Origin: Allostella vacuolata
Lineage (GTDB): Bacteria; Pseudomonadota; Alphaproteobacteria; ATCC43930; Allostellaceae
DNA: 64,000 nt
Direction: 5' to 3'
Assembly: GCA_006739055.1 (NCBI GenBank)
Contig: AP019702.1
Span: forward strand, 930,501 to 994,500
Position numbers and translations under genes: made by a program. Under the pieces are notes generated by a model. That model made no database searches. It saw only the letters and a program-made list of their open reading frames with translations, and was not told where the DNA came from. Of the stretch, positions 34,175 to 44,201 are shown in pieces (position 1 is the stretch's first letter; each line of letters starts with the position of its first letter).

Positions 34175-36199
34175 ATGCGCGGGCTTCGAAGGGGATTGCT
34201 GGGGGGTGCCGCCATCCTCGGGCTGGCGATGCCGGCGGCAGGCCAAGGACAGGGCCAGGTTCCGGACGTCCGGCTCGACGCGATCACGGTCGAGGCGGGC
34301 AAGCGCGAGCAGCGGCTGGGCGAGATCGACGGCGCCGTCGCCGTGCGCACCGCGGCCGACCTCGAGGAAGCCCGCGTCACCCGGGTCGAGGACCTGGAGA
34401 AGGTCTTCCCCGGCCTGCTCATCCGCACCCGCGGCAACCGCGCCTATGCCGGCGTCACCCTGCGCGGCGTCACCTCGCCCGACTTCTACAACCCGGCCGT
34501 CCAGGTCTATGTCGACGGCGTCCCGCAGGACGCGTCCTATTTCACCCAGGAGATGGCCAACGTCGAGCGGGTCGAGCTGCTGCGCGGCCCGCAGGGCACG
34601 CTCTATGGCCGCAACGCCCATGGCGGCGTCATCAACATCATCACCCGCCGGCCCGGGAACCGCCTGGAGGGCGAGATCGGCGGCACCCTGTCGACCCTGC
34701 GCCGGTCGGCCGACGCCCGCATCGCCACGCCGATCATCCCGGGCGCCCTGTTCGGCGAAGTCTCCGTCCGTACCGCCTACGAGGCGGGCGAAGTGCGCGA
34801 CCTCTCGACCGACCGCAACGATTTCGACGACGCCTCGGCCCGGCTCGCCCGGGTCAAGCTGCGCTTCGCGCCGACCGGCAGCCCGCTCGACATCACCGCG
34901 TCTGCCCAGCACGAGCGGCTGCGCAGCCACGAGGAGCTCTACATCCGCGATGCGCAGCTGCATTCGCGGGAGTTCGAGACCGCCACCCAGAGCGCCGGCG
35001 TCGACCCGATGCTCGACCGCAAGGTCAACACCTACTCGCTCAGCGCCAGCTACGACTTCGGACCGGCCAAGCTGACCAGCGTCTCGTCCTACCAGGACCG
35101 GCGGATGGCCCGGATCGTCAGCGGCCGCAACACGCCCGAGAACCAGGACACCGTCGCCCAGGAGGTGCGCCTGTCCTTCGACCTCGGCCGGTCGTGGAGC
35201 GGGGTGATCGGCGGCTTTTTCCAGGACAGCGACTTCGATCGGCGCGTGCCGGGGGCCAGCCCGTCGGTCAACCGGGTCGACCAGCGTTCCTACGCGCTGT
35301 TCGGCGAGGCGACCTGGAAGATCACCGATACCGTCGACCTCACGGCCGGCGCCCGCTGGTCGCGCGAGGAGGCGGGGATCGACTTCGTCCGGTCGGGCGC
35401 CAGCCCGTTCGCCTTCAAGTCCGAGGACAGCTTCGACGACGTCTCGCCCAAGCTGGCGCTCGGCTGGCAGGTGACGCCGGAGCACCGGGTGTATGCCCTG
35501 GCCCAGCGCGGCTTCAAGCCGGGCGGGTTCAACCACACCGTCTCCAACCTCGGCGACAGCATCGCCTATTCGTCGGAGACCTCGACCAACCTGGAGACCG
35601 GCTGGCGCGGCCGGCTGCTCGATGGCCGGCTGGAGGTGGGTGCGGCCGCCTACTGGATCAACGCCCAGGACAAGCAGATCTATGTCGGCCCGCTCGGCCA
35701 GCAGGTGCTGCGCAACGTCGGCGACGCCCGCAGCTATGGCGTCGAGGCCGACATCCGCTACCGGCCGGTCGACGGGCTGACGATCGGCCTCGGCGCCACC
35801 ATCGGCCGCTCGACCTTCGTCGACGCCCGCGATCCGCAGACCGGGGCCGACTATGACGGCAACCGGGTGCCCTACGCCCCCGACCAGACCTACCAGCTCT
35901 CGGTCCGCTACGTCGTGCCCGGTGTCGGCCTGCCGGGCGAACTCAGCCTGCGGGGTGCCGCGCGCTACTTCTCGCGCATCTACTTCGAGGAGACGAACAC
36001 CCTGAAGCAGGGCGGCTACGCGGTGTTCGACCTCGGCATCGACCTGCAGCTCGACAGCGGCTTCGGCATCACGCTGTTCGCCGACAACCTGACCGACCGC
36101 GTCTACCGCACGTCGAGCTTCAGCTTCGGGCCCGGCGACAACCGCAGCACCATCGCCGACGGCCGCACCATCGGCGTCGCCGGCCGCTACAGCTTCTAG
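34175..36199 (+). CDS. TonB-dependent outer-membrane receptor
   Basis: 674 residues. Signal peptide LLGGAAILGLAMPAAGQ, then a TonB-box-like region near DAITVEAGKREQRLGEI, the plug domain with VFPGLLIRTRGNRAYAGV, VYVDGVPQDA, RVELLRGPQGTLYGRNAHGG and NIITRRP, and a 22-strand barrel ending in the obligatory aromatic residue (GVAGRYSF). Late barrel segments LSVRYVVPG and FDLGIDLQL look normal. With the divergent AraC/PchR-like regulator and the downstream FptX-like importer this is most likely a ferric-siderophore receptor. TonB, ExbB and ExbD are not in the window. Confidence 0.9.
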   Translation: MRGLRRGLLGGAAILGLAMPAAGQGQGQVPDVRLDAITVEAGKREQRLGEIDGAVAVRTAADLEEARVTRVEDLEKVFPGLLIRTRGNRAYAGVTLRGVTSPDFYNPAVQVYVDGVPQDASYFTQEMANVERVELLRGPQGTLYGRNAHGGVINIITRRPGNRLEGEIGGTLSTLRRSADARIATPIIPGALFGEVSVRTAYEAGEVRDLSTDRNDFDDASARLARVKLRFAPTGSPLDITASAQHERLRSHEELYIRDAQLHSREFETATQSAGVDPMLDRKVNTYSLSASYDFGPAKLTSVSSYQDRRMARIVSGRNTPENQDTVAQEVRLSFDLGRSWSGVIGGFFQDSDFDRRVPGASPSVNRVDQRSYALFGEATWKITDTVDLTAGARWSREEAGIDFVRSGASPFAFKSEDSFDDVSPKLALGWQVTPEHRVYALAQRGFKPGGFNHTVSNLGDSIAYSSETSTNLETGWRGRLLDGRLEVGAAAYWINAQDKQIYVGPLGQQVLRNVGDARSYGVEADIRYRPVDGLTIGLGATIGRSTFVDARDPQTGADYDGNRVPYAPDQTYQLSVRYVVPGVGLPGELSLRGAARYFSRIYFEETNTLKQGGYAVFDLGIDLQLDSGFGITLFADNLTDRVYRTSSFSFGPGDNRSTIADGRTIGVAGRYSF

Positions 36200-36202
36200 C
36201 CG

Positions 36203-37438
36203 ATGTCCTCGGTTCCCGCGGCCGGCGGCATGGCGTCCGGCCGGGTCCTCCTCGTCATCTCCGGCATCTATGTCGCGCAGAGCCTGATCGCCAGCATGAC
36301 CTTCCGGGGCGTGCCGGCGGTCCTGCGTTCGGAGGGGGCGGGGCTCGACCGGATCGGCCTCGTCTCCCTGTTCATGCTGCCGTGGGCGCTCAAGTTCCTG
36401 TGGGCGCCGTGGCTGGAGCGGCTGCGCCTGCCGGTGTCGGGCCGGCGCCATTCCCGCCCGATCATCGTCCTGGGCCAGGTGGCGGCGATCCTGCTGGTCG
36501 CCGCGCTGGCGCTGGCGGCGCCGGGCGACTGGCCGGCGATGCTGTTCTGCCTGCTGGCCGTGGCCGCGGTGGTCACGGCCACGGTCGACATCGCCTGCGA
36601 CGGCTTCACGGTCGAGCAGCTCGCCTCCCGCGACCGCGGCTGGGGCAACGCCATGCAGGTCGGCGGCGGCTATGTCGGGGCCATGCTGGGCGGCGGTCTG
36701 TTCCTGGTCCTGGTCGACCATGCGGGCTGGAGCGCCGCCGTGCTGGCGATGGCCGCGGTCCTGGTCGCCTTCACCCTGCCGATGGCGCTGACGCCGGAGC
36801 CGGCCGGCGACGCCCGGGCGCAGGCCGCGCACCGGCCGTCGCTCGGGGCTGCCTTCGCCCGCCCGGCGATCCGCCAGGGCATCGTCATCGTGCTCCTGGC
36901 CCAGGCCGGGATGCGCCTGACCCAGGGCATGATCGGGCCGTTGCTGCTCGACCGCGGGTTCAGCCTGGCCGAGCTCGGCACCGTCGCCGGGGCGGGCGGC
37001 ACCGTCGTCAGCATCGCCGCCACGCTGGCGGCGGCGGTGGCGGTGCGGCGCTGGTCGGCGATGCGGCTGGTCGGGCCGGCCCTCCTGATGCAGGGCCTGC
37101 TGTTCCTGGCCTTCCTGGCGGCGGCCCTGATGGCGGACCCGCCGCGTGCCCTGCTGGCGGGGCTGCTGCTCGCCAAGGCGTTCGTGGTCGGGGCCGGCTT
37201 CGTCGTCCTCTATGCGGCGATGATGGACTGGTCGTCGCTGCGCCAGGCGGGGGTCGACTTCACCATCCTGCAATGCGCCGACGCCGGCATGGCCGCCCTG
37301 GCCGGGCTGGCGGGTGGCGTCATCGCCGAGCATTTCGGCTATCGCGCCTGCTTCGGGCTGGCGGCCCTGCTGGCGCTGGTCGCCGCCCTTCGCGTGCCGG
37401 GGATGGTACGGCGCGTCTCCGTGGAGGCCGTGCCATGA
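36203..37438 (+). CDS. MFS transporter of the RhtX/FptX siderophore-uptake type
   Basis: 411 residues, 12 hydrophobic helices. Family features: LVISGIYVAQSLIASMTFRGVPAVLR at the N-terminus in pieces, LPWALKFLWAPWLERL, VDIACDGFTVEQL, GYVGAMLGGGLFLVLVDH, and YAAMMDWSSLRQAGVDFTILQ. The WALKFLWAPxxD-like loop and the DxACDGF motif are typical of AmpG/RhtX/FptX inner-membrane permeases, which take siderophores into the cytoplasm without an ABC system. It lies 3 bases after the TonB receptor and overlaps the FAD monooxygenase by 4, so the three are co-transcribed. Confidence 0.82.
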   Translation: MSSVPAAGGMASGRVLLVISGIYVAQSLIASMTFRGVPAVLRSEGAGLDRIGLVSLFMLPWALKFLWAPWLERLRLPVSGRRHSRPIIVLGQVAAILLVAALALAAPGDWPAMLFCLLAVAAVVTATVDIACDGFTVEQLASRDRGWGNAMQVGGGYVGAMLGGGLFLVLVDHAGWSAAVLAMAAVLVAFTLPMALTPEPAGDARAQAAHRPSLGAAFARPAIRQGIVIVLLAQAGMRLTQGMIGPLLLDRGFSLAELGTVAGAGGTVVSIAATLAAAVAVRRWSAMRLVGPALLMQGLLFLAFLAAALMADPPRALLAGLLLAKAFVVGAGFVVLYAAMMDWSSLRQAGVDFTILQCADAGMAALAGLAGGVIAEHFGYRACFGLAALLALVAALRVPGMVRRVSVEAVP

Positions 37439-38646
37439 CACAACCGGATCCTCGCCCCGAGCTTCGCCCGCATGCATTGATCGTCGGCGCCGGGGCGGCC
37501 GGCCTGTCCGCGGCCTGGTGGCTCGACCGGGCGGGCTGGCGCACCACCGTCCTGGAGCGTGCGCCCGACCTGCGCCGCGACGGCTACATGATCGGCCTGT
37601 CGGGCCCCGGGTTCGAGGTGGCGCGCCGCATGGGCATCCTGCCGGCGCTCCGCGCCCACGACCGCCGGATCGGCGAGAACGTCTACCGCAACCGTGCCGG
37701 CCGCCAGATCGTGCGCCTGCGCTATGCCGAGCTGCTGCGCGGCTTCGAATGGATCACGCTGAGCCGTACCGAGCTGGTGGCGGAGCTGCTGGCCGCCGCC
37801 CGGCCGGTCGCCGACATCCGCTTCGGCGTCACCGTGGACGCGATCGAGCAGGACGGCGAGCGGGTGACCGCCCGGCTGACCGACGGCACGGTCGAGGCCG
37901 CGGACCTGCTGATCGGCGCCGACGGCGTGCACTCGGCCGTCCGCCGTCTCTGCTTCGGTGCCGACGCGGCCTTCGAGCGGCCGCTCGGCTTCCGTGTCGC
38001 GGCCTTCGAGGCGGAGGATCGGCTCGGCCTCGGCCACGACTTCCTGTCCTACTCCGAGCCCGGCCGCATCGCGGAATTCTACACGCTCGCGCCGCGGCGG
38101 CTCGCCACCCTCTACATCTGGCGCAGTCCCGACGCGGCCGCAGTACCCCCGGCGCAGCGGGCCCACGTCCTGCGCCGCGCCTTCGACGACAGCCATCCGG
38201 ATGCACTGCGCTGGATCGACAATCATCCGGCGGGCGCGCCGATGTTCCTCGATTCGATGACGCTGATCGAGATGCCGCGCTGGCGCACCGGGCGGGTGCT
38301 GCTGCTGGGCGATGCCGCCCACTGCCTGACGCTGCTGTCGGGCCAGGGGGCGGGGATGGCCATGGCATCGGCCAACGTGCTGGCCGACGAGCTGGCGCGC
38401 GGCGGCGGCATCGATGCGGCGCTGGATCGCCACGAGGCCCGGATGCGCCCTGCCGTCGCCCGGCTGCAGCAGCGCAGCCGCCGGATCGCCGGCGCCTTCA
38501 TCCCGGCCACGCGCCGCGGCTACGCCTTGCGCAACCTGTCGCTCCGCTGGATGCCGCGGCGCCTGCTTGCCTGGTACTTCATGCGCAACGCCCGGTCGGA
38601 GGTGCTGGCCGCCTCCGCCGACCTGGGCCTCGATCGGCCCGGATAG
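37435..38646 (+). CDS. FAD-dependent monooxygenase in the siderophore-uptake operon
   Basis: 403-residue group A flavoprotein hydroxylase. Dinucleotide-binding IVGAGAAGLSAAWWLDRAGW at 15-35, in parts; the NADPH/FAD DG motif GADGVHSAVRR near 160; and LLGDAAHCLTLLSGQGAGMAM near 300, where GD contacts the FAD ribityl chain. The C-terminus is basic and may touch the membrane. It would hydroxylate an aromatic or similar substrate using NAD(P)H and O2. Its ATG overlaps the importer's stop, so it may act on the imported siderophore, for example on its catechol or salicylate part, to release iron or use it as carbon. That role is inferred. Confidence 0.85.
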   Translation: MTQPDPRPELRPHALIVGAGAAGLSAAWWLDRAGWRTTVLERAPDLRRDGYMIGLSGPGFEVARRMGILPALRAHDRRIGENVYRNRAGRQIVRLRYAELLRGFEWITLSRTELVAELLAAARPVADIRFGVTVDAIEQDGERVTARLTDGTVEAADLLIGADGVHSAVRRLCFGADAAFERPLGFRVAAFEAEDRLGLGHDFLSYSEPGRIAEFYTLAPRRLATLYIWRSPDAAAVPPAQRAHVLRRAFDDSHPDALRWIDNHPAGAPMFLDSMTLIEMPRWRTGRVLLLGDAAHCLTLLSGQGAGMAMASANVLADELARGGGIDAALDRHEARMRPAVARLQQRSRRIAGAFIPATRRGYALRNLSLRWMPRRLLAWYFMRNARSEVLAASADLGLDRPG

Positions 38647-38652
38647 CCGGGG

Positions 38653-39665
<1,013 letters not shown>

Positions 39666-39669
<4 letters not shown>

Positions 39670-40640
39670 GGGGCGATCTCCTCGGCGCGGAAGCAGGCGG
39701 CGACATGGCCCGGCTCCAGCGTGCGCAACGGCGGGGCCTGCCGGCGGCAGCGGTCCTCGGCCAGGGCGCAGCGCGGGGCGAAGGCGCAGCCGGGCGGCAT
39801 GGCGTGGGGCGAGGGGACGGTGCCCGGGATCTCCGCCAGGCGGTCGCCGTCCGCCGCCCACTGGGCGGCGCGCAGCAGGCCGGCGGTGTAGGGGTGGCGG
39901 GGGCGGGTCAGGATCCGCCCGACCGGCCCTTCCTCGACCTTGCGGCCGGCATAGAGCACGATCACCCGCTGGGCCGTCTCCCACACCACGGCCAGGTCGT
40001 GGGTGATCAGCAGCACCGCCATGCCGAGCTCGGCCTTCAGCTCGTCGATCAGCGCCAGCACCTGGGCCTGCACCGTCACGTCGAGCGCGGTGGTCGGCTC
40101 GTCGGCGATCAGCAGCGCCGGCCGGCAGGCGAGCGCGATCGCCATCATGACGCGCTGGCGCATGCCGCCCGACAGGTTGTGCGGGTACTGGTGGATGCGC
40201 TGCTCGGGCGCCGGCACCTGCACCCGGCGCAGCAGCTCGATCGCGCGCGCCTCGGCCGCGGGGCCGGCCAGGCCCAGATGCAGGCGCAGCGTCTCGGCGA
40301 TCTGGCGCCCGATCGTGTAGACCGGGTTCAGCGCCATCATCGGGTCCTGGAAGATCATGCCGACCTGGGCGCCGCGCACGTCGCGCAGCTGGCGCGGCGG
40401 CAGCGCCAGCAGGTCGCGGCCGTCGAGCCGCACCCGGCCGGCCGCGATCTTCGAGGCGCCGGCCGGCAGCAGGCGCAGCAGCGACAGGGCGGCCGTGCTC
40501 TTGCCCGACCCGGATTCGCCGACCAGCGCCACCGTCTGGCCGCGCTCGACCGCGAAGGACAGGTCCTCGACCGCCCGCACCACGCCGCGCGCGGTCTCGA
40601 AATGGACCGACAGGCCCTCGACTTCCAGCAGTGCGGTCAT
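39666..40640 (-). CDS. dppD: oligo/dipeptide ABC transporter ATPase, DppD/OppD type
   Basis: 324 residues. Walker A GESGSGKSTAALSLLRLL, Q-loop FQDPMMALNPVYTIG, signature NLSGGMRQRVMMAIALA, Walker B LLIADEPTTALD, H-loop LLITHDLAVV, and C-terminal cysteines CAFAPRCALAEDRC of the oligo_HPY type. ATG 40640 is used; the longer frame to 40745 is not supported. It pairs with DppF to power the DppBC permease. Confidence 0.93.
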
Positions 40641-41473
40641 CGCTGCTGCAGCCGCGGGTTGAGCGCATCGTTGAGGCCCTCGCCGACCAGGTTGATGGCC
40701 AGCACGGTGACCAGGATGGTGATGCCGGGGATGGCCGACATCCACCAGGCGACCCGCAGCACGGTGCGGCCGACGCCGATCTGGTAGCCCCAGGAGATGA
40801 CGTCGGGGTCGCTGAGGCCGAGGAAGGAAAGGCCGGATTCGGTCAGGATCGCGGTCGCCACCATCAGCGAGGAGACGACGATGACCGGCGGCAGGGCGTT
40901 GGGCAGGATCTGGCGCAGGATGATCTCCCGGTCCTTCATGCCGAGCGCCCGGCAGGCGCGGACATAGTCGCGGTCGCGCTGGGCGATGAACTCGCCGCGC
41001 ACCAGGCGGGCGACCGACGGCCAGGAGACGGCGGCGATGGCGCTGGTCACGGTGACGATCGAGGGCTGGAAGATGGCGACGATGACGATCGCCAGCACGA
41101 AGGACGGGATCGTCAGGAAGAAGTCGGTGCAGCGCATCAGGACGTTGTCGACCGCCCCGCCGTAATAGCCGGCCACCGCGCCGACCAGCAGGCCGAAGGC
41201 GGTCGCGACCAGGCTGGCGACGATGCCGACCACCAGCGACACCCGCGCCCCGTGCAGCAGGCCGGCCAGGATGTCGCGCCCGGACACGTCGGTGCCGAGC
41301 AGGAATCGCGCTGACGGCAGCTGGGTCGGCCGGCCGATCATGTCGAACGGGTCGATCGGGTGCAGGACCGGGCCGATGATGGCGGCCGCCACCACCAGCA
41401 GCAGGACGGCGAGCCCGGCGACGGCGGCGCGGTTGCGCCGGAAGCGGCGCCAGAAGACCAGGAGGCCCATCAT
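40637..41473 (-). CDS. dppC: oligo/dipeptide ABC transporter permease, DppC/OppC type
   Basis: 278 residues. N-terminal OppC_N-like segment with a first helix (AVAGLAVLLLVVAAAIIGPVL), then FLLGTDVSGRDILAGLLHGARVSL in parts, and the EAA-type coupling loop YVRACRALGMKDREIILRQILPNALPP. The family's GTD-x-x-GRD motif is perfect. ATG 41473 overlaps the dppB stop by 4 bases; ATG 41470 is an alternative. Confidence 0.92.
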   Translation of the reverse strand: MMGLLVFWRRFRRNRAAVAGLAVLLLVVAAAIIGPVLHPIDPFDMIGRPTQLPSARFLLGTDVSGRDILAGLLHGARVSLVVGIVASLVATAFGLLVGAVAGYYGGAVDNVLMRCTDFFLTIPSFVLAIVIVAIFQPSIVTVTSAIAAVSWPSVARLVRGEFIAQRDRDYVRACRALGMKDREIILRQILPNALPPVIVVSSLMVATAILTESGLSFLGLSDPDVISWGYQIGVGRTVLRVAWWMSAIPGITILVTVLAINLVGEGLNDALNPRLQQR

Positions 41474-42447
41474 CGGTGCACGATCCGGGGGTCGAGCAGC
41501 CCGTAGAGCAGGTCGACCACGAGGTTGACGAGGACCACCACCACCGAGGAGACGAGCAGGATGCCGAGCAGCAGCGGCAGGTCGCGCTGCAGCAGGGCGT
41601 CGAACACCAGCCGGCCGAGGCCGGGCCAGCCGAACACCGTCTCGACCAGGATCGAGCCGCCCAGGATGTGGCCGATCTGCACCCCGGCCAGGGTCACCAC
41701 CGGCAGGAGCGCGTTGCGCGCGGCATGGACGAAGCCGATCCGCGTCTCCGACAGGCCCTTGGCGCGCGCGGTGGTGATGAAGTCGAGCGTGAACACCTCC
41801 AGCATCGAGGCGCGCATCAGCCGCGTGTAGAGGGCGACGTAGAAGAGGCCGAGCGTCAGCGACGGCAGGACCAGGTGCCGGCCGATGTCGGCGGCGCGCG
41901 CGGCCCAGCCCATCTCGGTCGCGATGGTCATCATCCCGCCCGACGGCAGGACGCCGAGCGTGACCGAGAACAGCACGATCAGCATCAGGCCGAGCCAGAA
42001 TTGCGGCGTCGCATAGACGACCAGGGCGACCACCGACAGGATGCCGTCGATCCAGCCGCGATGGCGCATGGCGGCGAGGATGCCGAGCAGCATGCCGGCG
42101 GCGAGCGCGACCGTGATCGCGGCCACCATCAGCAGCAGGGTGGCGGGGATACGCTCGGCCACCAGCTCCAGCACCGGGGCCTGCTGGATGTGCGACCAGC
42201 CGAGGTCGAGCGTCAGCAGGCGGCCGATGAACAGCACGAACTGCTCGTGCAGCGGCCGGTCGAGGCCGAAGCTGGCGCGCAGCTCGGCCGTGAACTCCGC
42301 CGACGCCCCGCCGGAGGAGGCGGCGACGATGTCGGCGGCATCGCCCGGCGCCAAGTGCAGCAGGGCGAAGTTCAGGGCGGCGATCGCCAGCACCACCGGC
42401 ACCAGCTGCAGGAGCCGGCGGGTGAGGAAGGCCAGGGTCGGGGACAT
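41470..42447 (-). CDS. dppB: oligo/dipeptide ABC transporter permease, DppB/OppB type
   Basis: 325 residues, six membrane helices. N-terminal FLTRRLLQLVPVVLAIAALNFALLHLAPGD, in which RRLL and PGD are family hallmarks; EAA loop FITTARAKGLSETRIGFVHAARNALLPV; final YGLLDPRIVHR. It follows the solute receptor gene after a 61-base gap that holds a strong hairpin. Confidence 0.93.
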   Translation of the reverse strand: MSPTLAFLTRRLLQLVPVVLAIAALNFALLHLAPGDAADIVAASSGGASAEFTAELRASFGLDRPLHEQFVLFIGRLLTLDLGWSHIQQAPVLELVAERIPATLLLMVAAITVALAAGMLLGILAAMRHRGWIDGILSVVALVVYATPQFWLGLMLIVLFSVTLGVLPSGGMMTIATEMGWAARAADIGRHLVLPSLTLGLFYVALYTRLMRASMLEVFTLDFITTARAKGLSETRIGFVHAARNALLPVVTLAGVQIGHILGGSILVETVFGWPGLGRLVFDALLQRDLPLLLGILLVSSVVVVLVNLVVDLLYGLLDPRIVHR

Positions 42448-42470
42448 GGGGGCAGGTCCTGTCCGGGGCG

Positions 42471-42498
42471 TGCCCGGCCGGCAGGGGCCGGCCGGGCA
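42471..42498 (-). terminator. intercistronic hairpin between the peptide receptor gene and dppB
   Basis: A perfect 12-bp G/C stem (42471-42482 with 42487-42498) with an AGGG loop, 10 bases after the receptor stop codon and 23 bases before the dppB ATG. No T-run. Likely an mRNA-stabilising or attenuating element. Confidence 0.65.
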
Positions 42499-42508
42499 AC
42501 TCCTCAGC

Positions 42509-44113
42509 TCATTCCTTCCAGACGGCGTCCCAGCTCGAATACATCGAGATGCCGTTGGTGATGAGCCCGTGCACGCGCTTGTTCCACAGCGAGGTGTAGG
42601 ACAGCTCGACCAGGAAGATCACCGGCAGCTCGTCGTGCAGGATCTGCTGGATCTCGTCGAACTGCGCCTTGCGGGCGGCCTTGTCGGTCTCCCGCGCGGC
42701 CTTGGCGAACAGCTCGTCGACCCGGGCGTTCTTGTACCCCATGGAGTTGGTGAAGGTGGCGCCCTTGGCGATGCTGGACGAGATAAAGGTGCGCTGCACC
42801 CCGATCGTCGGGTCGGAGTAGTTGTGGCTGAAGGTGCTGGTCAGGTTGAAGTCCCAGTCGGTGTAGATCGCCTTCAGCCAGCCGGCGAGGTCGAGGCTGC
42901 GGGTGTCGACCGCGATGCCGACCTTGCCCAGCTCCTGGCGGATGTATTCGCCGAGCCGGACCCAGGTCTCGCCATAGGGCAGGAAATGCTGCGACAGGCG
43001 GAAGCGCACCCCGTCGGCGCCGCGCTTGTAGCCGGCCTCGTCGAGCAGGCGGTTGGCGCCGCGCAGGTCGTGGACGTAGGGCTTGAGCGCCTTGTTGTAG
43101 AAGTTGGGGTTGCCGCTCACCACCGGGCCGGTCGCGGGCGTGCCCTGGCCGTACCAGATGACGTCGACGATGCGGCTGCGGTCGAGCGCCATGCTGATCG
43201 CGCGCCGGACCCGCACGTCGTCGAGCGGCTTCTCGCGCAGGTTGACCTCGAGCCACATGTTGGGGCCGAGCGCCTCCGCGCCTTCCTTGGTCGCCTGGAT
43301 GTGCGGCAGCTTGGCGATGCGCTCGATCTCTGCCTCCGGCAGCGCGCTCATCGGCGCCACGTCGGCCTCGCCGCTCTCCATGGCGATGGCGCGCGCGGCC
43401 CCGTCCGGCAGCACCCGCAGGACGAGCTGGTCGAGGCAGGGATACCCCTTGCGCCAGTAGTCGGGATTGCGCTCCAGGATGACGTGGCTGCCGCGGGTCC
43501 ATTCCTTCAGCTTGAAGGGGCCGGTGCCGACCGGCTGGCGCATCAGCGAGGACTGGCGGACCGGGCCGGCGGCGCTGGTGTCGATCGTCTCCAGGATGTG
43601 CTTGGGCAGGATCGGCGCCTCGCCCGGCTGGAACACGTTCATGAAGAACGGCACCGGCGCCTTGAGGCGGAACACGACCGTATGGGGGTCCGGCACCTCG
43701 ATCGCCTCGACGTCGCCGAAATAGACCCGGCCGCGCGAGGTGTAGGGGCGGACCACCTTCTCGATGCTGTACTTGACGTCCTCGGCCGAGAAGGGCTTGC
43801 CGTCATGCCACTTCACGCCCTGGCGCAGCTTGAAGGTGTAGGTCTTCTGGTCGTCGGAGACGGTCCAGGATTCCGCCAGCCCGGGCTTGGGCGTCATGCC
43901 CGCGCCCTCGTAGGTCAGCAGGCTCTCGTAGATCTTGGTGGCGACGATCGCCACCGGCACCGCCGATGTGGCGACCGTCGACAGGGCCGTCGGCTCGGGA
44001 TGGTAGAGGTAGGTGAGCGTGCCCCCGCTCTTGGGGCACTGGGCGGATGCCGCCGTCGCGATCGTCATCAGCGACGCCGCGGCGAGGAAGGCCTTGGAAG
44101 TGGTGCTCATCAT
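42509..44113 (-). CDS. dppA: peptide/nickel-type ABC transporter substrate-binding protein (SBP_bac_5)
   Basis: 534 residues. Signal peptide AFLAAASLMTIATAASA, then QCPKSGGTLTYLYHPEPTAL, the SBP_5 hallmark TYTFKLRQGVKWHDGKPFSAEDVKYS, the RRAISMALDRSRIVD region, and a C-terminal EIQQILHDELPVIFLVE. This is a periplasmic receptor for oligopeptides or other cationic/amide substrates. It lies 88 bases downstream of an M20 deacylase gene in the same orientation, suggesting that the imported ligand carries an N-acyl or peptide bond. Confidence 0.91.
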   Translation of the reverse strand: MMSTTSKAFLAAASLMTIATAASAQCPKSGGTLTYLYHPEPTALSTVATSAVPVAIVATKIYESLLTYEGAGMTPKPGLAESWTVSDDQKTYTFKLRQGVKWHDGKPFSAEDVKYSIEKVVRPYTSRGRVYFGDVEAIEVPDPHTVVFRLKAPVPFFMNVFQPGEAPILPKHILETIDTSAAGPVRQSSLMRQPVGTGPFKLKEWTRGSHVILERNPDYWRKGYPCLDQLVLRVLPDGAARAIAMESGEADVAPMSALPEAEIERIAKLPHIQATKEGAEALGPNMWLEVNLREKPLDDVRVRRAISMALDRSRIVDVIWYGQGTPATGPVVSGNPNFYNKALKPYVHDLRGANRLLDEAGYKRGADGVRFRLSQHFLPYGETWVRLGEYIRQELGKVGIAVDTRSLDLAGWLKAIYTDWDFNLTSTFSHNYSDPTIGVQRTFISSSIAKGATFTNSMGYKNARVDELFAKAARETDKAARKAQFDEIQQILHDELPVIFLVELSYTSLWNKRVHGLITNGISMYSSWDAVWKE

Positions 44114-44201
44114 GCGTCTGTCTCCCGTCCGGATGCGTGATCGCCCGCTGGGGCTGAAACGTCGTCCCTGTGCTCTTGGCGGATTGTCCGCGGGGTCCGG
44201 C

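Noticed and set aside
33101-37477. 1458-codon open frame on the minus strand
   Set aside because: Only the last 313 codons encode a real protein (AraC type). The rest is antisense to the TonB receptor and MFS genes and is low-complexity, as expected in very G+C-rich DNA.
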